Position numbers and translations under genes: made by a program. Source: Amycolatopsis balhimycina FH 1894 (GTDB taxonomy: Bacteria; Actinomycetota; Actinomycetes; Mycobacteriales; Pseudonocardiaceae). Taken from it: 64,000 nt of DNA. The notes under the pieces were generated by a model that was not told the origin of the DNA, made no database searches, and saw only the letters and a program-made list of their open reading frames with translations. Numbering within the stretch: the first letter of the stretch is position 1; the number at the start of each line of letters is the position of its first letter. The stretch spans positions 3,954,649-4,018,648 of the forward strand of contig NZ_KB913037.1 in the NCBI RefSeq assembly GCF_000384295.1. The letters run 5' to 3'. Below are positions 58,566-64,000 of this stretch, one piece after another.

Positions 58566-59828
58566 ATGCGCGTGACGAGCAGGCCACTCCGGACGGACGT
58601 GACGCCGTCGCGCGCGCTGCTGGCGCTGGCCGCGCACGCTGCTTCTCGCGGCCTGCCGCCGCCCGCGATGCTGTCGGGTGACTGGTTCGGGTCGCAGGCC
58701 GTCATCGCGCCGTCGCTCACGGTGTCGCCTCGGGACTTCCCCGCCACCACGGAGGTCGACAGCCCGCCCGGCGTGATCGGTGGAGGCTGGTTCGGCTACC
58801 TGTCCTACGACCTGGCGGATCCCTCGAACCGGACCGGGTCGCTGCCGGCGTCCACGTGGGGCTGGGCGGACCACGTGCTGCGGTGGTCCGCCTCGGGAAC
58901 GTGCTTCCTGGAGTCCCTGGACGGCGGCGGGCCATCGGTGTCCACAATGGAGTCATTGCTGGCCGGCCCGGCGCCGGACCCCGCCTGGACGGCCGGGCCG
59001 CTGCGGCGTCCGCTGCCCTCGGAACACCGGGACGCGGTCAAGGCGTGCGTGCACGCGATCGAGGCCGGGGAGCTGTTCCAGGCGAACATCTGCAGCCGGT
59101 TCACCGGCTCGTTCTCGGGCTCCCCGGCGGCCTTGTTCGCTTCCGGCATGACATCACTGGCGTCTCGCCGGGCGGCCTTCCTGTCCGGCTCGTGGGGCTC
59201 GGTGGTTTCGTTCTCGCCGGAGCTGTTCCTCGCGCGCCACGGGCGTTCGGTGCGGTCGACGCCGATCAAGGGCACCCTCCCCCGGCGCGGGCCCGCGGAC
59301 GACGGGAACGCGCGGCTGCTGCGTCAGTCCACAAAGGATGTCGCGGAGAACGTGATGATCACCGACCTGGTGCGCAACGACCTGGGCCGGGTGTGCGAGG
59401 TGGGATCGGTGACGGTGCCGTCGCTGCTGCGGGTCCGGCCGGCACCGGGCGTCTGGCACCTGGATTCCACGGTGACGGGCGTCCTGCGCCCGTCGGTCTC
59501 GGACGCCGCGCTGCTCGACGCGACGTTCCCGCCGGGGTCGGTGACGGGCGCGCCGAAGATCCGCGCGCTGGACCTGATCGCGTCGCTGGAACCGTCCGGC
59601 CGCGGCGTCTACACGGGCGCGATCGGCCTGCTGTCCCCGGTGGCGGGCCTGGAGCTGAACGTCGCGATCCGGACGTTCGAGATCGCCGCCGGCTCGATCG
59701 CCCTCGGCGTCGGCGGCGGCATCACGGCGGATTCGGACCCGGAGGCGGAGTGGCAGGAGTGCCTCCACAAGGCGGCACCCCTGGAACACCTCCTGGCGAA
59801 CCCGCTACTTGGCGGGGTCGAGCAATAG
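58566..59828 (+). CDS. pabB: Aminodeoxychorismate synthase component I
   Basis: This is a 420-residue chorismate-binding enzyme for p-aminobenzoate/folate. The family motifs are AGELFQANICSRFTG, TPIKGTLPRRG, ENVMITDLVRNDLGRVCEVG, PPGSVTGAPKIRALDLI and GVGGGITADSDPEAEWQECL. The tail includes the metal-binding glutamates. It overlaps the convergent quinone reductase gene by 24 bp. Its position near metG matches pabB (Rv1005c). Amidotransferase PabA is not encoded here. Confidence 0.92.
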   Translation: MRVTSRPLRTDVTPSRALLALAAHAASRGLPPPAMLSGDWFGSQAVIAPSLTVSPRDFPATTEVDSPPGVIGGGWFGYLSYDLADPSNRTGSLPASTWGWADHVLRWSASGTCFLESLDGGGPSVSTMESLLAGPAPDPAWTAGPLRRPLPSEHRDAVKACVHAIEAGELFQANICSRFTGSFSGSPAALFASGMTSLASRRAAFLSGSWGSVVSFSPELFLARHGRSVRSTPIKGTLPRRGPADDGNARLLRQSTKDVAENVMITDLVRNDLGRVCEVGSVTVPSLLRVRPAPGVWHLDSTVTGVLRPSVSDAALLDATFPPGSVTGAPKIRALDLIASLEPSGRGVYTGAIGLLSPVAGLELNVAIRTFEIAAGSIALGVGGGITADSDPEAEWQECLHKAAPLEHLLANPLLGGVEQ

Positions 59829-60761
59829 CTTGCCGACGGTCTTGCGGGAACGCAGGGCCTCGTGCGCGCCCCGCGCGTCCGGCAGCGCGTACTCCCCGCC
59901 CGGGATCGCCTTCAGCTTGCCCGCCAGGACCAGGTCGAACAGCTCCGTCAGCGCCGTCCCGAAGACGTTGCCCGGCACGCGGAAGATGTGCGGCAGCCAC
60001 ATGCCGCTGATCGTGGTGCTGTGGCCGAGGATGTTGCGCAGGTCGACCGGCTTCGGGCTCTCGCGCCCGGCCATGCCGTAGAAGGCGAGCCGCCCGAACG
60101 GGGCGAGCGCGGCGATACTCTGGTCCGTCGTCTTCCCGCCGACCATGTCGAGCACGATGTCGACGCGGCGGCCGTTGGCGTCGAGCAGGGCCTCGGTCAT
60201 GTCCTCGGCGCGCGAGTCGATCGCGACGTCGGCGCCGAGTTCGAGGGCGAGCGCGCGCTTCTCGTCGCTGCTGGCGGTGGCGACGACGCGGCCGGCGCCC
60301 CACGCCTTGGCGAGCTGCACGGCGACGGTCCCGACCCCACCGGCGGCCGCGTGCACGACGACGGACTCGCCCTCGGCGAGGTGGGCGTTCTTCTTGAGCA
60401 GGATCCAGGCCGTGGTGCCCTGGACCAGCATGGACAGCGCGGTGAGGTCGTCGATGCCGTCGGGCACGGGGAAGGTCGTGGCCTCCGGGGCGACGGCCTT
60501 CTCGGCGTACCCGCCACCGCCGTTGAGCAGCGCGACGACACGCTTGCCGTCCGGTGTCCGGCCGACCACCTCGCCGCCCGGGACGAGCGGCAGCTTGCTC
60601 GGCGCGAGGTAGCTGTTCTCGGCCTGGTGGGTGTCGGCGTAGTTGACGCCGATGCGCTCGACGTCGACGAGGACCTCGCCGGGCCCCGCCACCGGGTCGG
60701 GCAGCTCGACCGGCGTGAGCACCTCGGGTCCGCCGAACTCGGTCACCTGCACTGCACGCAT
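59805..60761 (-). CDS. Zinc-independent quinone oxidoreductase (MDR family)
   Basis: This is a 318-residue medium-chain reductase. Family features are MRAVQVTEFGGPEVLTPVEL, VNYADTHQAENSYLAPSKLP, ALSMLVQGTTAWIL and the NADPH motif VVVHAAAGGVGTVAVQLAKA. It lacks the zinc-binding cysteines, as quinone reductases do. It reduces quinones or unsaturated carbonyls with NADPH. The ATG at 60761 is preferred, as a longer open frame has no homology. It is divergent from a QsdR-type regulator with a shared operator, so it is probably induced by that regulator's ligand. Confidence 0.92.
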   Translation of the reverse strand: MRAVQVTEFGGPEVLTPVELPDPVAGPGEVLVDVERIGVNYADTHQAENSYLAPSKLPLVPGGEVVGRTPDGKRVVALLNGGGGYAEKAVAPEATTFPVPDGIDDLTALSMLVQGTTAWILLKKNAHLAEGESVVVHAAAGGVGTVAVQLAKAWGAGRVVATASSDEKRALALELGADVAIDSRAEDMTEALLDANGRRVDIVLDMVGGKTTDQSIAALAPFGRLAFYGMAGRESPKPVDLRNILGHSTTISGMWLPHIFRVPGNVFGTALTELFDLVLAGKLKAIPGGEYALPDARGAHEALRSRKTVGKLLLDPAK

Positions 60762-60786
60762 GTCGTGTTCCCTCTCCGTCGTGGCT

Positions 60787-60812
60787 GTGAGACATTCTGG
60801 CATATGTCTCAC
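60787..60812. promoter_or_regulatory. Operator between quinone reductase and regulator genes
   Basis: GTGAGACAT (60787-60795) and ATGTCTCAC (60804-60812) are perfect 9-bp inverted arms with an 8-bp spacer. The right arm covers the ATG of the regulator gene. It lies 26 bp before the reductase start. It is likely bound by the QsdR/TetR protein to control both genes. Confidence 0.7.
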
Positions 60813-61337
60813 GAGTTCGAACTGGCACGCGAGTGGTTCCTGGCCGGCCGCCGGGTGGACATGGGCGAACTGGCGCAGGCGCTCTCGATCAGCCGGGCGA
60901 CACTGCACCGCCGGGTCGGGTCCCGCGACCGGCTGCTCGGGGAGGTCCTCTGGTCGCTGTCGTCGGCGTCGATCGCGCGGCTGTGGCCTTCGTCGGTCGG
61001 CCGGGGCGCGGCCGGGATCGCCGACTTCGTCAGCGGATACGTCCGGCTCGCGAACGACTCACCGCCGTTCCGCGACTTCCTGCGCCGGGAGCCGGAGCGC
61101 GCCTTGCGGCTGCTGACGACGCGCGCGAGCGTCTGCCAGAAGCGGACGACGGAGAAACTGTCGGCACTGCTGGCGGGCGAGGCCGCGGCCGGCCGGCTGG
61201 ACCCGCCGTTGCCGGTGCCGGACCTGGCCTACCTGCTGGTGCGGATCGGCGAGTCGTTCGTGTACACGGACGTGATCACCGGGGACGCGCCGGACGCCTC
61301 GAAGGCGCACGCCGCGGTGACCGCGCTGCTCACTTGA
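60804..61337 (+). CDS. QsdR/TetR-family transcriptional regulator
   Basis: This is a 177-residue protein. The helix-turn-helix at residues 10-55 reads GRRVDMGELAQALSISRATL followed by HRRVGSRDRLLGEVLW. The C-terminal half matches the QsdR ligand-binding region (SPPFRDFLRREPERALRLLT). The ATG at 60804 is inside an operator arm, so the protein probably represses itself. It is divergent from the quinone reductase gene. Its stop overlaps the end of rsmI by 8 bp. Confidence 0.87.
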   Translation: MSHEFELAREWFLAGRRVDMGELAQALSISRATLHRRVGSRDRLLGEVLWSLSSASIARLWPSSVGRGAAGIADFVSGYVRLANDSPPFRDFLRREPERALRLLTTRASVCQKRTTEKLSALLAGEAAAGRLDPPLPVPDLAYLLVRIGESFVYTDVITGDAPDASKAHAAVTALLT

Positions 61338-62166
61338 CCCGCGACGCCAGCACCGCGTCGTAAAGCTCCTTTTTGGACACCCCGGTCGCCTCGGCGACCT
61401 CCGCCGCCGCGGACTTCAGCCGTTCGCCGGCCGCCACCCGCGCCGAGACCTCGTCCACCAGGTCAGCCACGGACACCGAGCGCGGTTCCGCCCCGGAGAG
61501 CACCACCGTGATCTCCCCGCGGACCCCCTCCGAAGCCCACTCCGCCAGCTCCGAAAGCGTCCCCCGCTTCACCTCTTCGTACGTCTTCGTCAGCTCCCGG
61601 CAGACCGCGGCCCGGCGGGCACCACCCAAAACGGACACCGCGTCCGCCAGCAACGACCCCAGCCGGTGCGGGGACTCGAAGAACACCGCCGTCCGCGGCT
61701 CGTCGCGCAACGACGAAAGCCACTTCGTCCGCTCGCCGGGCTTGCGCGGCGCGAAGCCTTCGAAACAGAAGCGATCGCACGGCAAACCGGACAAAGCAAG
61801 CGCCGTCGTCACCGCGGACGGGCCCGGCAGGCACGTCACCGGAAGATCGTCCGCCACGCAAGCAGCGACCAAGCGGAAGCCCGGGTCGGACACGCTCGGC
61901 ATGCCGGCGTCCGTCACCAGCACCACCGTTTCGCCCGCGTGCAACGATTCGAGCAGCCCCGGCAGGCGCGCCGTCTCGACGTCCTCGTAGAAGCTCACCA
62001 CCCGGCCGCGCGGGGTCACCGCCAGCGCCGTCGTCAGGGACCGCAGCCTGCGCGTGTCCTCCGCCGCGATGACGTCGGCTTCGGCCAGCGCTTCCGCCAG
62101 GCGGGGCGAGGCATCGCGGACGTCGCCGAGCGGGGTGGCAGCGAGGATGAGACGGCCCTGGGTCAC
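61330..62166 (-). CDS. rsmI: 16S rRNA (cytidine-1402-2'-O)-methyltransferase
   Basis: This is a 278-residue tetrapyrrole-methylase-fold enzyme that methylates C1402 of 16S rRNA. Motifs are LILAATPLGDVRDASPRL, ADVIAAEDTRRLRSL, VLVTDAGMPSVSDPGFRLV, CLPGPSAVTTALALSG and FFESPHRLG. The C-terminal HTH-like tail KSAAAEVAEATGVSKKELYD is also typical. The GTG at 62166 is the start. It is divergent from pmt with 67 bp between, the normal actinobacterial pair. Confidence 0.95.
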   Translation of the reverse strand: MTQGRLILAATPLGDVRDASPRLAEALAEADVIAAEDTRRLRSLTTALAVTPRGRVVSFYEDVETARLPGLLESLHAGETVVLVTDAGMPSVSDPGFRLVAACVADDLPVTCLPGPSAVTTALALSGLPCDRFCFEGFAPRKPGERTKWLSSLRDEPRTAVFFESPHRLGSLLADAVSVLGGARRAAVCRELTKTYEEVKRGTLSELAEWASEGVRGEITVVLSGAEPRSVSVADLVDEVSARVAAGERLKSAAAEVAEATGVSKKELYDAVLASRVK

Positions 62167-62233
62167 CCGGCCAGCCTAGGCTGATCAGCGGATCCGGACG
62201 ACGGACGCCCCGCCCCGCCCGTAGGATCGCCCC

Positions 62234-63802
62234 GTGACCGCCGTGCTGACCCGTCCCGACGACGAAAGCGTCCGGCCGGACCCGGCCGAAGCGCTCCGGC
62301 CGCCCACCGATCGCGAGCTGACGCTGCTCGGCCGCGGCATGCCGGCCGACCGGCTGCGCGGGTGGGTCGTCACGATCGTGCTGACCGTGATCGGCGGCAT
62401 CGTCCGCCTGCAGAACCTCGGCGTCCCGACCGACAAGGGCAGCCCGGTCTTCGACGAGAAGCACTACGTGCCGCAGGCCTGGCAGGTGCTGCGCAACGGC
62501 GGCTACGAGGACAACTACGGCTACGAACTGGTCGTCCACCCGCCGCTGGCGAAGCAGCTGATCGCGATCGGCGAATGGCTGTTCGGCTACAACGGCTGGG
62601 GCTGGCGGATCATGCCCGCGCTGGCCGGCACGCTGATGGTGCTGCTGACCATCCGCATCGCCCGCCGGCTCACCCGCTCGACGCTGCTCGGCGGCATCGC
62701 CGGCATCCTGGTGATCAGCGACGGCGTGCTGCACCTGCAGTCGCGCATGGGCATGCTCGACATCTTCATCGCGCTGTTCGTGCTCGCCGCGTTCGCCTGC
62801 CTGCTCGTCGACCGCGACCAGGTGCGCGAACGGCTCGCGACGGCGGTCCGCGAGGGCTGGGTCAACGAGTCCGTGTGGGGCCCCAAGCTCGGGTTCCGCT
62901 GGTGGCGGTTCGCGACCGGCCTGATGATCGGGCTCACCTTCGGCGTCAAGTGGTCGGCGCTGTACTACATCGTCGCGTTCGGGCTGCTCTGCGTCGCCTT
63001 CGACGTCGCGGCGCGGCGCGCGGCCGGCGTCGAACGGCCCTGGCTGGGCACGATCCGCCGCGACGTGCTGCCGGCACTCTGGGCGATCCTGCTGATCCCG
63101 TTCCTGATGTACCTCGCCGCGTACTGGTCGTGGTTCGCCAGCGAAACGGCGACCGACCGGCACTACACCGAGATCAAGGACATCGCGCCCGGCTTCTGGT
63201 CGTGGATGCCACCGGCGCTGCGCTCGCTCGGCGACTACACGGGGAACGTCCTGCACTTCCACGAAACGCTGCTCACGCCCAAGGACAACCCGCACCCGTG
63301 GGAGTCGAAGCCGTGGACGTGGCCGATGGGGCTGCGCCCGATGCTGTACAGCTACGACGGCGACGTCACCGGCTGCGGCGAGGCCCGCTGCATCAGCGCG
63401 ACGATGCTGGTCGGCACGCCGGCGATGTGGTGGCTGGCGATCCCGATGCTCGGCTGGGCGGCGTGGCGGTCGATCTTCCGCGCGGACTGGCGCTACGCGG
63501 CGGTGCTGGTGGGCTACCTCGGCGGGTACGTCTTCTGGTTCACCAACATCGACCGCCAGATGTACTTCTTCTACGCGACCCCGCTGGCGGCGTTCCTGGT
63601 GCTGGGGCTGACGTTGTGCCTGGGCCAGATCCTGGGCAGCGCCCGCCGCGGCTTCGAAAGACGCGGGACGGGCCTGCTCGTGGTGTCGCTGTACGTCGGG
63701 CTGGTGGTGGCGAACTTCGCCTGGCTGTGGCCGATCCTGAACGGCATCGCGATCACCAGCGGCCACTGGGAAGCCGAACGCTGGCTCCCCTCCTGGCGGT
63801 AG
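62234..63802 (+). CDS. pmt: Polyprenyl-phosphate-mannose protein O-mannosyltransferase (PMT, GT39)
   Basis: This is a 522-residue membrane glycosyltransferase with about ten segments. The catalytic DE pair is in PVFDEKHYVPQAWQ in the first loop. The ELVVHPPLAKQLIAIGEWLF and SRMGMLDIFIALFV regions and the long outer loop with DNPHPWESKPWTW and FWFTNIDRQMYFFY are typical. It transfers mannose from a polyprenyl phosphate to Ser/Thr of exported proteins. The GTG at 62234 starts it. It corresponds to Rv1002c. Confidence 0.95.
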   Translation: MTAVLTRPDDESVRPDPAEALRPPTDRELTLLGRGMPADRLRGWVVTIVLTVIGGIVRLQNLGVPTDKGSPVFDEKHYVPQAWQVLRNGGYEDNYGYELVVHPPLAKQLIAIGEWLFGYNGWGWRIMPALAGTLMVLLTIRIARRLTRSTLLGGIAGILVISDGVLHLQSRMGMLDIFIALFVLAAFACLLVDRDQVRERLATAVREGWVNESVWGPKLGFRWWRFATGLMIGLTFGVKWSALYYIVAFGLLCVAFDVAARRAAGVERPWLGTIRRDVLPALWAILLIPFLMYLAAYWSWFASETATDRHYTEIKDIAPGFWSWMPPALRSLGDYTGNVLHFHETLLTPKDNPHPWESKPWTWPMGLRPMLYSYDGDVTGCGEARCISATMLVGTPAMWWLAIPMLGWAAWRSIFRADWRYAAVLVGYLGGYVFWFTNIDRQMYFFYATPLAAFLVLGLTLCLGQILGSARRGFERRGTGLLVVSLYVGLVVANFAWLWPILNGIAITSGHWEAERWLPSWR

Positions 63803-63803
63803 C

Positions 63804-64000
63804 TCAGCCCGCGAAGTACGTTCCCGGCGTAACCCCGACCGCCCGGCGGAACGCCGCGACGAACGCGCTCGCCGAGCTGTAGCCCACCCGGTGCGCCACC
63901 GTCTCCAACGGCATGCCCTGGGCCAGGAACGGCAGCGCCGCACGCAGCCGCACCTGCGTGCGCCACGTCCCGAACGGCATCCGGCATTCGCGGACGAAGA
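63804..64000 (-). CDS. AraC-family transcriptional regulator, C-terminal part
   Basis: Sixty-five codons of a minus-strand gene enter from the right edge, ending in TGA at 63804-63806. The visible part is the second AraC helix-turn-helix: FVRECRMPFGTWRTQVRLRA, then GMPLETVAHRVGYSSASAFV and AAFRRAVGVTPGTY. The sensor domain lies outside the window, so ligand and target are unknown. It is convergent with pmt, with 1 bp between stops. Confidence 0.88.
   Translation of the reverse strand, partial: FVRECRMPFGTWRTQVRLRAALPFLAQGMPLETVAHRVGYSSASAFVAAFRRAVGVTPGTYFAG

Overview
The window is high-GC actinobacterial chromosome. The best guess is Amycolatopsis or a close Pseudonocardiaceae relative. This is inferred from codon and base use, F420-dependent enzymes, rpfB and iron-box regulation, and gene order. 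No rRNA, phage, insertion sequence, CRISPR array or replication origin was seen. The backbone matches, in inverted order, the Mycobacterium tuberculosis Rv1002c-Rv1022 block as I remember it: an lpqU-like transglycosylase (965-1810), mazG, mfd, an Rv1019-like TetR, glmU, prs, rplY, pth, a pks16-like fatty acyl-AMP ligase, ispE, rsmA (ksgA), rpfB, tatD, metG, pabB, rsmI and pmt. tRNA-Gln(TTG) lies near glmU. The accessory genes sit as blocks between these core genes.

Left part (1-16.4 kb). After a partial VOC gene, a TPR gene and a 30-residue membrane peptide come the lpqU-like gene and an iron-uptake operon, efeUOB, with two DtxR/IdeR-type boxes. Two further genes, an SGNH hydrolase and an F420/PPOX protein, are coupled to it. 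Facing it is a three-gene rifamycin-resistance operon on the minus strand: rgt (glycosyltransferase), rox (monooxygenase) and helR (HelD-type RNA polymerase protection). It is headed by a rifamycin-associated element (RAE) palindrome and a long leader hairpin. Next is an ECF sigma / zinc anti-sigma / ABC exporter operon, with a plausible self-recognised promoter. This operon contains a 40-codon ORF made of 21-bp repeats, fitted between two genes by overlapping stop and start codons, as MIRU elements are in mycobacteria.

Middle part (16.4-36 kb). mazG and a SurA-like lipoprotein gene precede mfd. A metabolic and regulatory accessory block follows: an LLM oxidoreductase with a divergent XRE regulator, DedA, a methyltransferase, a two-component system, an alpha/beta hydrolase, a PQQ sugar dehydrogenase lipoprotein, SDR, isochorismatase-like and Nudix genes, and a GNAT gene. 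Then come a desaturase-TetR pair, tRNA-Gln and a diguanylate cyclase.

Right part (36-64 kb). This is mostly housekeeping: cell-wall precursor and PRPP synthesis, translation, isoprenoid synthesis, rRNA methylation and resuscitation factor. It also has a methionine-type ABC ATPase gene behind a SAM riboswitch, a PadR-controlled drug-type ABC exporter with two visible operators, a degenerate GH25-fold protein, and a QsdR/quinone-reductase divergent pair sharing an operator.

The most novel features are two repeat families. The first is five intergenic near-perfect hairpins with 25-31 bp arms and 1-3 nt loops (22.65, 36.13, 38.87, 43.27 and 48.46 kb). Their arms diverge in sequence yet keep pairing, and one follows directly on a truncated oxidoreductase gene. 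The second is a 21-bp tandem repeat at two loci, 14.1 and 50.8 kb.
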